The translations under genes and the position numbers were made by a program. The notes beneath the pieces are model-generated. The model saw nothing but the letters and a program-made list of their open reading frames with translations. It was not told where the DNA came from and ran no database searches. 64,000 nucleotides of DNA. Source: JASGDN01 sp049841275 (GTDB lineage Bacteria > Chloroflexota > Chloroflexia > Thermomicrobiales > UBA6265). Every line of letters starts with the position of its first letter. The stretch's first letter is position 1. This document shows positions 51,130 through 60,248 of this stretch, piece by piece. The stretch lies in NCBI GenBank assembly GCA_049841275.1, contig JASGDN010000086.1, positions 1 through 64,000 of the forward strand, written 5' to 3'.

Positions 51130-52035
51130 GTGTCGATCCTGAAGCCAGCCGCACGGCGAGAGAAATCCGAATCCACACACATCGACGCCGCCGTGCTGCC
51201 CGATGGCGCCCGCCCTCAGGAGTACATCCTTCCGCGGAAGATGGTCCTGAAGGCGCTCTGGGCATTCATCCGGCGCCGACGCCGCAATACCTGGGACGAC
51301 GCCGCAACGCTGGTCGGCGGACTCGAAAAGCAGCCCGTCATCCACGGCATCGAGAACCTGCCCTCCAGCGGGCCCATCGCCTTCCTGCCCAACCACTACG
51401 AGCGGAAGGATGCCGTCTGGGTCGGCTGGGGCGCCGCCGCCCTCACCAATGCCATTGCCAAGGATCGCAACCTGACCAACTTCGGCCGCATGCGCTGGGT
51501 CATGACCGACACCTGGGCCGACTGCTACGTCGGACCGTTCCACGTCGATCCCCGCTACCTCGGCTGGGTCCTGAAGGGATTCGGCGACATCTACGGCATC
51601 ATCCGCATGCCCGCCCACGACCTTCCGAATCACGACCAGCAACGTGGACGCTCCGCGACCGCCCTCATCGAGATCTTCGACGCACTGAAGCAGGGTGATT
51701 GCGTCGCGCTGCATCCCGAAGCCGGCGGTTTCGAGACACTCATCCAGCCGCCGCGCGGCGCGGGGCGCGTCGTTGCCTGCCTCGATCGGCGGAAGGTGCC
51801 GGTCATTCCCGTCGGCGTCTACGAGGAGGACGATCATCTCGTCGTCAACATCGGCAAGCCGTTCGCCCGTGGGGCATTCGACGGCCTCAACGACCGCCAG
51901 AGCGCCGACAAGGCCATGCTCACCATCGCGGCCCTCGTTCCGGAACGCACGCGTGGCGTCTATACCGAACGCTTCGCCGCCCTCGAGGAGGAAGCGACGA
52001 CGGCACCGGAGCCGATCATCCTCGCCGCTAGCTAG
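51130..52035 (+). CDS. PlsC-type 1-acyl-glycerol-3-phosphate acyltransferase family protein
   Basis: A 301-residue acyltransferase. The HX4D motif is LPNHYERKDA (~85-94) and ALHPEAGGF stands for the PEG motif. Upstream of these lies a short hydrophobic/basic region (MVLKALWAFIRRRRR) for peripheral membrane contact. It should transfer an acyl chain to a lysophospholipid or glycolipid. The segment between the motifs is longer than in canonical PlsC. GTG 51130 has GGGGAG upstream. A palindrome at 51039 may control it. Confidence 0.83.
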   Translation: MSILKPAARREKSESTHIDAAVLPDGARPQEYILPRKMVLKALWAFIRRRRRNTWDDAATLVGGLEKQPVIHGIENLPSSGPIAFLPNHYERKDAVWVGWGAAALTNAIAKDRNLTNFGRMRWVMTDTWADCYVGPFHVDPRYLGWVLKGFGDIYGIIRMPAHDLPNHDQQRGRSATALIEIFDALKQGDCVALHPEAGGFETLIQPPRGAGRVVACLDRRKVPVIPVGVYEEDDHLVVNIGKPFARGAFDGLNDRQSADKAMLTIAALVPERTRGVYTERFAALEEEATTAPEPIILAAS

Positions 52036-52053
52036 CCCCGATCGAACACCATC

Positions 52054-52098
52054 AAGACCGCACCCGCTGCCTCTTGCGACGGCAGCGGGTGCGATCTT
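52054..52098 (+). terminator. hairpin terminator of the acyltransferase gene
   Basis: AAGACCGCACCCGCTGC (52054-52070) and GCAGCGGGTGCGATCTT (52082-52098) pair with one mismatch; the tail is GTCTCG. Confidence 0.8.
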
Positions 52099-52175
52099 GT
52101 CTCGCCGGCATCGAACCACGTACGATACGCATTCACAATCGATACTCATTTTCGTGATCGTGACGATCGCAGACG

Positions 52176-53252
52176 ATGCCGGTTTCGGACATCGTCATCG
52201 CCGAGGACGAGTCGCCGATGACCGGGCCCCGCAAACGGCCAACGCAGTTCGATGTCGCCCGTGTCGCCGGCGTCTCGCAGGCCGTCGTCTCCTATGTCTT
52301 CAACGACGTGAAGACCGTCACCATCCTGCCCGAAACCCGCGAGCGGGTGAAGGCCGCCATCGTCGAGCTCGGCTACGTCCCGAACACCGCCGCCCGTAGC
52401 CTCCGCTCCCGCAAGACCTTCACGATCGCTGCCGTCATCCCGGATATCACGAACCCCTGGTACCCGGAGTTCGTGCGGGGCATCCAGGATGTCGCGCGCG
52501 CCCGCTCCTACGATGTCCTCGTCGCGAATACCGACGGCGATCCGCGCATCGAGCGCACCGCCCTCGACGCCGTCCGCCGCAATCGCGCCGATGGACTCAT
52601 CATCACCCCTTTCTTCCTCGACCTGGAGGACGTGCTGCCGTTGCTGGAGGAGGGAACGCCGGTCACGTTCCTTCACGAACTCGGCCCTGTGGACGAGGCC
52701 TATACGTCCCTGCCGATCGATTCCGTATCGGTCAAGGGCGAGGACGCCGCACGCGAGGTCGTCACCTATCTCATCGAGCGCGGCCACACCCGCATCGGCA
52801 TGATCGCCGGCCGCGAAGCGACACCGCCACGCGAGAGCCGGGTACGCGGCTATCAGCGCGCCCTGGCCGAGCATCGCCTCATGCCGGAGGAGGTCCTGAT
52901 CCGGGGAGGCGATTTCACCGAGATCGGCGGCTACGAGGCGATGCAGGAGCTTCTGCGCCTCACCCCGCGGCCGACCGCCGTCTTCGCCGCAAACGACCTG
53001 ATGGCGATGGGCGCCCTGGTGGCCTGCCACGACGCCAACGTGCGCGTGCCGGACGACATCGCGCTCGCGGGCTTCGACAACATCCCCGCTGCCCGCCTGG
53101 TGCACCCGCCCCTCACCACCCTGGACCAACATGCGCGGGAGGCCGGCCAGCACACCGCCGAGGTCCTCCTGTCGCGGCTGGACGGCAGCTATACCGGCCC
53201 GATCCGCCGCGAGACGGTTGGATTCCACCTCGTACGCCGCGCCTCGGCCTGA
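52176..53252 (+). CDS. LacI-family transcriptional regulator
   Basis: A 358-residue repressor. The N-terminal helix-turn-helix is QFDVARVAGVSQAVVSYVFN with hinge helix AARSLRSR, followed by a periplasmic-binding-protein-like sensor domain (IAAVIPDITNPWYPEFVRGI ... ADGLIITPFF ... RIGMIAGR ... PTAVFAANDLMAMGAL ... ALAGFDNIPAARLVHPPLTT). The sugar or nucleoside ligand cannot be told. Start 52176 is used; ATG 52218, giving the more usual short N-terminus, is a good alternative. Candidate operators lie on both sides: 51039-51056 and the TTGCC cluster at 53267-53390. Confidence 0.9.
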   Translation: MPVSDIVIAEDESPMTGPRKRPTQFDVARVAGVSQAVVSYVFNDVKTVTILPETRERVKAAIVELGYVPNTAARSLRSRKTFTIAAVIPDITNPWYPEFVRGIQDVARARSYDVLVANTDGDPRIERTALDAVRRNRADGLIITPFFLDLEDVLPLLEEGTPVTFLHELGPVDEAYTSLPIDSVSVKGEDAAREVVTYLIERGHTRIGMIAGREATPPRESRVRGYQRALAEHRLMPEEVLIRGGDFTEIGGYEAMQELLRLTPRPTAVFAANDLMAMGALVACHDANVRVPDDIALAGFDNIPAARLVHPPLTTLDQHAREAGQHTAEVLLSRLDGSYTGPIRRETVGFHLVRRASA

Positions 53253-53266
53253 TCTCGTCCCCGCGC

Positions 53267-53400
53267 CGGCCGGCAACGATTGCCTTCATCTTTTGCCAAT
53301 GCGTTTGCCAATGCGGGAACCGGATGCGCCGCACGACGTTCTCTCCCTGGGTGCCGTGCGCCACGAGACCGGCAAACACGTTGCAGGCGCGGAGTATACT
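53267..53400 (+). promoter_or_regulatory. promoter region of the DUF58/VWA operon with GGCAA/TTGCC cluster
   Basis: GGCAACGATTGCC, then TTTGCCAATGCG twice in tandem (53292-53303 and 53304-53315), then GGCAAACACGTTGC near 53371, followed by a -10-like TATACT at 53395-53400. The half-sites resemble those of LacI-family operators. No good -35 is seen. Confidence 0.45.
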
Positions 53401-53508
53401 GGCGATACCAGTCCTCAAGCGCATGCCCGTTCCGATCTCGTTCCTGCCGTCATCCGTCACCATCGATCGGGACTATGGTCGTCAAACGCCTTGAGGAAGG
53501 GGAACGCC

Positions 53509-55029
53509 ATGCCGATCCTGCCTGAAGCCGTTCTCTCCTCCAGACACAGCCGGTGTCTGCATCCCAGGTTCGCCGGGCGACAGCCAGCGCACGGGATCAT
53601 CCTGCTGCTGGCGACACTGCTCGCCCTGCTGCCGGCCGTCACCGCCGCGCAGGATCCGGCTGCCACGACGGGTATGCCGGAGGGCATGACATCCGCCCCC
53701 ATCGGGGCGGTGACCATCAACGTGGAAGGGACAGGCTCCTTCACAGCGGATTCGTTCGTTGCGACCTACGGCGCGACAATCGCGACCGCGAGCGACCAGG
53801 CCGCCAGCATCTTCGCCGTACCGTCCAGCCAGGCATTCCTCATCACGTTCAAGCCCACAGTCGATTCCGAAACCATGAACGCGTTGCGGCCCGTTCATGG
53901 CGTGGCGTGGGCCGATCCTGCGGGCCACTTCGCGATCGTCGACCAGACCGCCTTCCAGGCACTGACGCCCGCCGAAGCGACGAACGTCCTCCGCAATCTT
54001 GCCAGCCGCCCAGCCATCCAGGCTGCTGCGAGAGGCAACCTGCCACCGGGCCTGACGGACGGCATCGCACGCTATATCGAGGTTCCGGTGCTGGCCGAAC
54101 AGGCACGTCTCGGCTCACTCGTGCAAGCGGCGGAAAGAAACGGCGCACTGCCAGAGATCCCGGCGATCGTCACCGGAACCGTCCCCCAAGGCTCTGCACT
54201 CGATGCCGAAACGATGACCGCCAGCGCATATGCGTTCACGGCCTTCGTGATCGGTCGTTCGGGTGTCGGCGGTCTGCGCGATCTCGTGCGGGCGTTCGCC
54301 AAGTCCGGCACGACAGTCGAGACGGTCCTTCCCGCCGCGCTTGCCCAACCGCTGCCGGACGTGCAGAAGGCATGGCAGGCGTTCCTGCCCCGCTGGTTCA
54401 CCAGCGGCTGGCAATCGAACGCTGTCGCCGCGTTCGATCTGACACCCGCCCAGCAACTCTTCGATCGTGGCGCGTATGCGGCGGCGGCCGACCGCGCCCG
54501 GCTCTCCCAGCAGCTCTACTCAGACCTCGGTGACGAAACGCAACTCTCCCGCGTGGAGACACTGCTTGCCCTCTGCGCCGTCGCACTCCAGGCGGAGACG
54601 CTGATGACGGATGCCCAGACCGCCCTTACAAACCACGACTATCCTCGCGCGCAAGCGCTCCTGGCGCAGGCCGACACGCAATACGCCCTGCTGCCCGAGG
54701 AACATCGCCCGACCGCCACGCTCCAGCAATACCATCAGATCGCCGATGACGGCGCTGCGGCGACCGAGCAGTTGGCCAATGCCCACACCGAGACGGATTC
54801 CTGGCTCAGCCTGCGGTCCGGCCGGGCCGAGGCCCTCGAAGCCGGCAAGACCTTTGCCCGCCTTGGCGACGATCCCCGAGCCGCCGATGCACGCGCGCTC
54901 CTGGCATCCGTCGATGGACGCGTCCGGCAATTGGCGTTGATTCTCGCGACCCTGGCCGTGCTCCTCACGACCTGGTTCGGACTCTGGATGCGCTCCCGCG
55001 CTCCCCAGCGTTTCTCCTGGAGCCGCTGA
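53509..55029 (+). CDS. exported peptidase-MA-like protein lacking a zinc motif
   Basis: A 506-residue protein. A signal peptide or anchor (GIILLLATLLALLPAVTAAQ) lies at ~30-50. Residues ~95-300 follow the layout of gluzincin peptidase-MA domains (NLPPGLTDGIARYIE, then AYAFTAFVIGRSGVGGLRDL, then VQKAWQAFLPRWF), but no HExxH is present, so it is likely catalytically dead or only distantly related. A helical repeat region follows, and a C-terminal membrane span (LALILATLAVLLTTWFGLWM). It opens the five-gene DUF58/VWA operon. GAGGAAGGGGAA precedes ATG 53509. Confidence 0.7.
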   Translation: MPILPEAVLSSRHSRCLHPRFAGRQPAHGIILLLATLLALLPAVTAAQDPAATTGMPEGMTSAPIGAVTINVEGTGSFTADSFVATYGATIATASDQAASIFAVPSSQAFLITFKPTVDSETMNALRPVHGVAWADPAGHFAIVDQTAFQALTPAEATNVLRNLASRPAIQAAARGNLPPGLTDGIARYIEVPVLAEQARLGSLVQAAERNGALPEIPAIVTGTVPQGSALDAETMTASAYAFTAFVIGRSGVGGLRDLVRAFAKSGTTVETVLPAALAQPLPDVQKAWQAFLPRWFTSGWQSNAVAAFDLTPAQQLFDRGAYAAAADRARLSQQLYSDLGDETQLSRVETLLALCAVALQAETLMTDAQTALTNHDYPRAQALLAQADTQYALLPEEHRPTATLQQYHQIADDGAAATEQLANAHTETDSWLSLRSGRAEALEAGKTFARLGDDPRAADARALLASVDGRVRQLALILATLAVLLTTWFGLWMRSRAPQRFSWSR

Positions 55030-55030
55030 T

Positions 55031-57184
55031 ATGGTCTCCTCCCTTACCGACGTCGGAGCGCCACGCTCCCCGAAACACCCCAGAGTGCGCATTCCCCGAA
55101 AACTCCCCGAGTCCTCGCTGGAGGAGATCGTTGCCGCTGCGTCTAGCCGAGGACGCCATCTGGCCAACCGGATCGCGCGACGATGGCGCGATGATCCAAT
55201 CCTCGTGATGTGGCAAATCGCAACCGCACCACTCTGGGTCGGCTCCGGTGTCCCGATCCCGGACCGCCCGCTCATCCCGACCCTGCACCGCGATGGCGAT
55301 GCGTCCCTGGAGGACGTCGCCCAGAGCGAGTGGTTGTACGGGCAGATGCGCGCGTTGACGGACCGGTTCTGGCTCGCCTGGATCGCGTCCGCGACGCTCC
55401 GCGGCATCGCCCTCGGCGCCGTGGCCTGCATGCTGTGGACGCTCGGCGCAATCCAGGCCTGGTTGCCACAACCCCGGATGCTTCCATTCGTCGCCGTCGT
55501 GATCCTTGGCGCTCTGGTTGGACTCGCCTTCGGACTGGTCAATCGGCCCTCGGTCCCCCGAGTCGCGACCATGCTCGACCGCACGTTCGCCTTGCACGAG
55601 CGGATGATCACGGCATTCACGCCATCACCGGGCGACCTTTCACCACGCATCCGGGGCATTCAGCTGGCCGACGCCGCCAATGCCTTCGAGGAGATCCGGG
55701 CCGACGTGCGCGGCGCGGCGGTGTTGCCGTTGCGGGAAATGGTGATCGCCGGACTGGCCGGTATCGCCCTGATCACGACATTGCTCTTCAACATCGCCAG
55801 CACGGGCATCCCGCAGGCCGATCCCGTCCAGATCCCGGCGTTCGTTCCCTCGTCCGAACGCTTCGCGCGGGAGGCGCAGGAGCAGAAGGCGCAACAACTC
55901 GCCGATGCCGCCAAGCAACCACCCGCTGCGGCCGCTCCGGAGACGACACCCGGTAGCAGCGAATCGGCCGGCGAACTCGGCGGCCTCCGCGCGGTCGGTA
56001 ATGCACTCGGCACCAATCCAGTGACCGAGCCATCGGCTTCCAGCATCGCGCAGGGGGACTTCCCCGGTGCAAAGAACCAGCTCGAACAGAACGCGCAAGC
56101 GGCAGCCAGTCTTCCCCAGGCGGAACGCGACGCGCTCGCGGACGAGCTCGACCGTGCGGCCGACGGGATGGAGGATGGCGACCTGAAGGACGCGACCCGG
56201 AAAGCCGCCGACGGCCTCCGGGAAGGTGGAGATGCCGCCGTGACCGGCCTCAACGACCTTGCAGACCAGATCGGCAAGTCCGGCGAGCAGGCAACCACGC
56301 AAGGCCAGGCATCCGAGAGCGGGCTGGACCAGCAATCCTCCGCGCAGACCTCGTCCTCACAGAGCGGGCAGAACGGGCAGGGCGGCGACTCCGGCCAGGG
56401 AGCACAGTCCGGCAATTCCGGAAACGCGCAATCGAGCGACGCATCGGCCGGAGCGCCACAGGGCGATCCAGGAAGCGGTGTCGCAGCAGCGCCCGGCATC
56501 GGATCCGATCCCTCCGGAGACGGCCAGGGCCAGCAATCCGATGGCAGCGGCAGCCAAAGTGGTTCGTCGCAGGACCAGGCCGGGCAGGCGGGACAGGCAG
56601 GCCAATCCGGCCAGCAAGGCCAGGCAGGCCAGTCGTCCGGCGCATCGTCGCAGGGGGACGGGTCGCAACCCGGCGGGACGACATCCGGCCAACCGGGATC
56701 GTCCGGCCAATCGAGTGACAGTGGGTCGAACCCGTCCGGCTCGGACGCGAGCGGCTCGCAGGGTTCCGGGACGTCCAGTGGGACATCGTCCGGCAACCCA
56801 TCCGACGCGAAACAGGGCGGCGGCGATGGCGGGAGCGAGCAGAAACCATCCGATACCGCGCAGGACGGCAAGGCATCCTCCAATCCGCCCCCCGGCGACT
56901 CGCAGCAATCAAGCAGTTCCGGCGATGCCCAACCGACGACCGGCGGCAATGAGACGCTCGTGCTGCAAGGCACGTCGGACGATAGCGGCGTTGCGACCGG
57001 CAATGACACCGGCTCCTCCAGCAGCGGCTCGGGCAGCGGCGCTGGTGCAGCCTCCGGCAGCGCGAAACAGGGTGCAGTCGGTCCGGCCGGTCCGGACAGC
57101 AATCGCGTGCCGGAACGGTATCGCGACCTGGTGAAGGCCTACTTCGATGGCGATGGCTTGCCACCCGACGAGGATCAACCGTGA
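55031..57184 (+). CDS. DUF4175-like membrane protein with long Gly/Ser/Gln-rich region
   Basis: A 717-residue protein. Membrane spans at ~118-140, ~147-168 and ~238-258 lie in an N-terminal domain (VPRVATMLDRTFALHERMITA is typical of DUF4175-like proteins). A helical segment with regular Ala/Glu/Asp follows (ERDALADELDRAADGMEDGD), then about 270 residues of disordered Gly/Ser/Gln/Asp/Asn, ending in the conserved tail VPERYRDLVKAYFDG. Proteins of this kind accompany MoxR/DUF58/VWA modules. It begins one base after the previous stop. Confidence 0.78.
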   Translation: MVSSLTDVGAPRSPKHPRVRIPRKLPESSLEEIVAAASSRGRHLANRIARRWRDDPILVMWQIATAPLWVGSGVPIPDRPLIPTLHRDGDASLEDVAQSEWLYGQMRALTDRFWLAWIASATLRGIALGAVACMLWTLGAIQAWLPQPRMLPFVAVVILGALVGLAFGLVNRPSVPRVATMLDRTFALHERMITAFTPSPGDLSPRIRGIQLADAANAFEEIRADVRGAAVLPLREMVIAGLAGIALITTLLFNIASTGIPQADPVQIPAFVPSSERFAREAQEQKAQQLADAAKQPPAAAAPETTPGSSESAGELGGLRAVGNALGTNPVTEPSASSIAQGDFPGAKNQLEQNAQAAASLPQAERDALADELDRAADGMEDGDLKDATRKAADGLREGGDAAVTGLNDLADQIGKSGEQATTQGQASESGLDQQSSAQTSSSQSGQNGQGGDSGQGAQSGNSGNAQSSDASAGAPQGDPGSGVAAAPGIGSDPSGDGQGQQSDGSGSQSGSSQDQAGQAGQAGQSGQQGQAGQSSGASSQGDGSQPGGTTSGQPGSSGQSSDSGSNPSGSDASGSQGSGTSSGTSSGNPSDAKQGGGDGGSEQKPSDTAQDGKASSNPPPGDSQQSSSSGDAQPTTGGNETLVLQGTSDDSGVATGNDTGSSSSGSGSGAGAASGSAKQGAVGPAGPDSNRVPERYRDLVKAYFDGDGLPPDEDQP

Positions 57185-58167
57185 CGCCCGCCTCCCCCAG
57201 CCGCACCGTCGCGACGCATTCGCCCACCTCGCTCTACGACGAGGCGACATTCGCGCGGCTCCGGAACCTTGTCCTGCAATCCCGCCGGCTGGCGACGATC
57301 GGCCTCGCCGGTGAGCATGCATCGCGACGGCGCGGCCTTTCACCCGAGTTCAGCGACTTCAAGCCCTATTCGCCCGGTGACGACTTCCGGCGCATCGACT
57401 GGACGACCTACGCCCGCTTCGACGAACTTTTCGTCCGCGAGAGCGACACGACGATCGAATACGACATCCACCTGATCCTCGACACCAGCGCCTCGATGGA
57501 CTGGACGAGCGACGACGACCTCCCAACCAAGCTCCTGCACGCCAAACGGATCGCCGGGGCCATCGCCTGGATCGCCCTCTGGCATTTCGACCGCATCACC
57601 CTCACCTCGCTGGCGGATGTCGCCGCCGGGCGGCACGCTCGCGGTCCGCTGCAAGGGCGTAGCCACGTCATCCCCGTGTTCCGTTATATCGAAGGATTGG
57701 GAACGGTTCCCGTTCCTGTCCGGGAACCAGGAAGTTCGCTGTCGGACGGCATCTTCCGTTATGTCCACTCACGATCGCGTCCCGGCCTGTTGATCGTGCT
57801 CTCCGACGCCCTCGACGACGAGCCGGACGATCTCGCGACCGCCTTCCACCGTCTCGCCGCGCGTGGCTGGGAGACCTACCTTCTCCGGCTGGAAGACCCA
57901 GCCGAGGCCGACCCTATCCTCCTGTTCGCCGAGCGTGATGCGGCAAGCCAGAACCTCGAACTGATCGAGGGCGAGCGCAACAGCCGCATGCAGGTGACCG
58001 GGCAACCACGCACCATCGAGCAGTACCTCGCGCAACGGCAGGCATGGGAAACGGGCATCGAGGCGCTGGACTCGGTATCGCGGGCGCGTGTCCTCACCAT
58101 CCGCACCCACGACGCGATCGACACGACGGTCTTCACACGCCTGCGCGGGATGGGTCTGGTGCGCTGA
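57181..58167 (+). CDS. DUF58-domain protein
   Basis: A 328-residue DUF58 protein. The signature GLSPEFSDFKPYSPGDDFRR, then IDWTTYARFDELFVRE, is at ~55-95, and a VWA-like fold follows (HLILDTSASMDW with a MIDAS Asp-x-Ser-x-Ser; LLIVLSDALDD). DUF58 proteins work with MoxR AAA+ ATPases and VWA partners in assembling or maturing envelope or redox complexes. The GTG start overlaps the previous stop (GTGA). No MoxR gene is in the window. Confidence 0.88.
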   Translation: MTPASPSRTVATHSPTSLYDEATFARLRNLVLQSRRLATIGLAGEHASRRRGLSPEFSDFKPYSPGDDFRRIDWTTYARFDELFVRESDTTIEYDIHLILDTSASMDWTSDDDLPTKLLHAKRIAGAIAWIALWHFDRITLTSLADVAAGRHARGPLQGRSHVIPVFRYIEGLGTVPVPVREPGSSLSDGIFRYVHSRSRPGLLIVLSDALDDEPDDLATAFHRLAARGWETYLLRLEDPAEADPILLFAERDAASQNLELIEGERNSRMQVTGQPRTIEQYLAQRQAWETGIEALDSVSRARVLTIRTHDAIDTTVFTRLRGMGLVR

Positions 58168-60248
58168 TGGACGCCGGCCTCCTCGCCCCGCTCGGATTGC
58201 TCGCCGGCGTCTCGCTTGCCGTCATCGTGCTCCTGCACATGCGGAGGCAGGTCCCGGCGAGCCGCCGCGTCTCCTCGCTTCGATTCTGGACGCCCGCGAA
58301 TCGGGATGACCTCGAACGCTCGCGTCTCCGGAAACCGCCGTTCAGCTGGATGCTCCTGCTGCAACTGCTTGCCGCCGCCGCACTCACCGTTGCGCTGGCG
58401 CGGCCATTCACCGATGGCGTGCTGGGCGCGTTCGCGGGACGCACCGATCCCCGCCATGAGATCGTGATTCTGGACGGCTCCACCAGCATGCAGGCGGTGA
58501 TTGACCTGAACGCCAACCGGACGCGTTTTGACGAGGCCCGCGCCAAGGTCGCAACGACCCTGGGTGACTGGCAATCGGGAGACATCACAACCCTTCTCGT
58601 GGTCGGCACCTCCACGCAGACATTTACCGCCGCCAACCAGCAACAGGCCGACGACCTGCGGTCGCGCGTCCAGAAGATGGCAGTTCCCGGTGGCCGCGCG
58701 GATATCAATGCCACACTCCGGTTGGCCGGAAACCTCGTGCTGCCAGACCGTGACAATCGCATCACACTCGTCACCGATGGCGCGGTAGCAGTCGATCCCG
58801 CCATTGTCGGAGCGATCCATGCGCCGGTCACGCTCGATCGGGTGGTCGGTAGCAACGATCCGGTAAACGACGCAATTACGGCCATATCGTCACGGACGGA
58901 CACCTCTGGCTCCGGAAACGTGCTCGTTGCGTTCACCCTCTCCCATTTCGCCGATCAGGCCGCAAGCATCCCATACAGCGTCAGCGCCGATGGCAAGGAC
59001 GTTGCCTCCGATGTCGTGACCCTCGGGCCGAACGAGAGCCGCCAGATTGCGGTATCGGTTCCCACCGATGCGCCGGCGGTCACGGTTTCCATCCCGCAGC
59101 GCGACGTGCTCCAGGCCGACAACACCGCAACGTTGCACCTCGAACGGGATGCCCTCAGCCAGCTCGCAATCATGCTGGTGACCGACAATCCGGGATCGCT
59201 GCAACGCGCGCTGGAGGTGATTCCCGGCGTTCGCGTCGATGTCTATCCCAGAAGCACACCAGGACTTGCGGCGCTGTCGAGGAGTTACGATCTGGCCGTC
59301 TTCGAAGGCGTCTCCCCCGCCGCGAGCGACCTGCCGGCCATTCCGATGCTCTTCTTCCAACCGCAGCCCATCGACGGCGTGTTCGGCATCCAGGGAGCGA
59401 TGAGCGCCCCAGCCATCGACACGATCGACGCCGGATCGCCGGTACTGGCCGATGCCGACTTCGCCGGTGTCACCTTCGCAAGCGTTCCGGTCTACACATT
59501 CCCGAACGACGCGAACCGGCCGCAAGTGCTGATCAGCGGGATGGGAAGCGCCGGAATCACCGGAACGAACGCAACCCCGGTTGCATCCGGCGGCAGCGAA
59601 AGCGGTCCGCTGATGTGGCAGGGACGCTTGAACGACCAGCCGTATCTCGCAGCGGCGTTCACCCCGGACGGCTCGAACATCGCCCAACGCGTCACCTTTC
59701 CGATCCTCGTTGCGAACGCCGTTGCGTCGCTCACGGTCGATCAGATCCCGGCGGCGCTCGCCCTTGGCGATCCGCTGACGTATCGCCCCTCAGCAGGAGC
59801 GGCCTCCATCGCAATCGATCGCCCGAACGGCACTATGGCGACGCTGGCGGCGCCAGCCACCGCAGACAGTGCAGCAAACGACTCGGCGGCGCGTCAGATC
59901 ACTTTCCTCGATACGAGCCAGACAGGAACCTATCGCATTCGCGAACTCGGAAGCGATGGCAGCACGCTGCGTGAAGGCGCATTCGTCGTCAACGCCGGCC
60001 AGCTTCAGGAGTCCAACCTCCGGCCGAACCCGGATCTTGCCAGTGCCCTGGCGGCTGGGTCGTCCCAGGCCGCAATCGGGACCACGTCACAGGGTCGGGC
60101 CGAGATCTGGACCCTGCTCGCGGCGGTCGCCCTCATCATCATCCTCCTCGAATGGATCGTCGCCGTTCGCCGCGCCGCCCGGCGGTCCCGTCCGCTTCCG
60201 AACGCAGCGACGCCACCGCCATCCCAACCAGCGAGGGCCGCCCCATGA
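58167..60248 (+). CDS. BatA/VWA-domain membrane protein
   Basis: A 693-residue protein. BatA-type N-terminal membrane region: LLAPLGLLAGVSLAVIVLLH, the linker RVSSLRFWTP, and a second span SWMLLLQLLAAAALTVALA. A VWA domain begins at ~100 with VILDGSTSMQ (MIDAS Asp-x-Ser-x-Ser), then NRITLVTDGAV. After that come beta-rich and class-I-amidotransferase-like parts (LAVFEGVSPAASD), and a C-terminal span LLAAVALIIILLEWIVAV. The start overlaps the DUF58 stop (TGATG). Confidence 0.85.
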   Translation: MDAGLLAPLGLLAGVSLAVIVLLHMRRQVPASRRVSSLRFWTPANRDDLERSRLRKPPFSWMLLLQLLAAAALTVALARPFTDGVLGAFAGRTDPRHEIVILDGSTSMQAVIDLNANRTRFDEARAKVATTLGDWQSGDITTLLVVGTSTQTFTAANQQQADDLRSRVQKMAVPGGRADINATLRLAGNLVLPDRDNRITLVTDGAVAVDPAIVGAIHAPVTLDRVVGSNDPVNDAITAISSRTDTSGSGNVLVAFTLSHFADQAASIPYSVSADGKDVASDVVTLGPNESRQIAVSVPTDAPAVTVSIPQRDVLQADNTATLHLERDALSQLAIMLVTDNPGSLQRALEVIPGVRVDVYPRSTPGLAALSRSYDLAVFEGVSPAASDLPAIPMLFFQPQPIDGVFGIQGAMSAPAIDTIDAGSPVLADADFAGVTFASVPVYTFPNDANRPQVLISGMGSAGITGTNATPVASGGSESGPLMWQGRLNDQPYLAAAFTPDGSNIAQRVTFPILVANAVASLTVDQIPAALALGDPLTYRPSAGAASIAIDRPNGTMATLAAPATADSAANDSAARQITFLDTSQTGTYRIRELGSDGSTLREGAFVVNAGQLQESNLRPNPDLASALAAGSSQAAIGTTSQGRAEIWTLLAAVALIIILLEWIVAVRRAARRSRPLPNAATPPPSQPARAAP

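Noticed and set aside
50653..52149. 498-residue open frame on the minus strand
   Set aside because: It is mostly antisense to the acyltransferase gene; only the last 63 codons show any coding look.
53292..53315. CRISPR-like or satellite array
   Set aside because: Only two 12-base units without spacers; better explained as regulatory half-sites.
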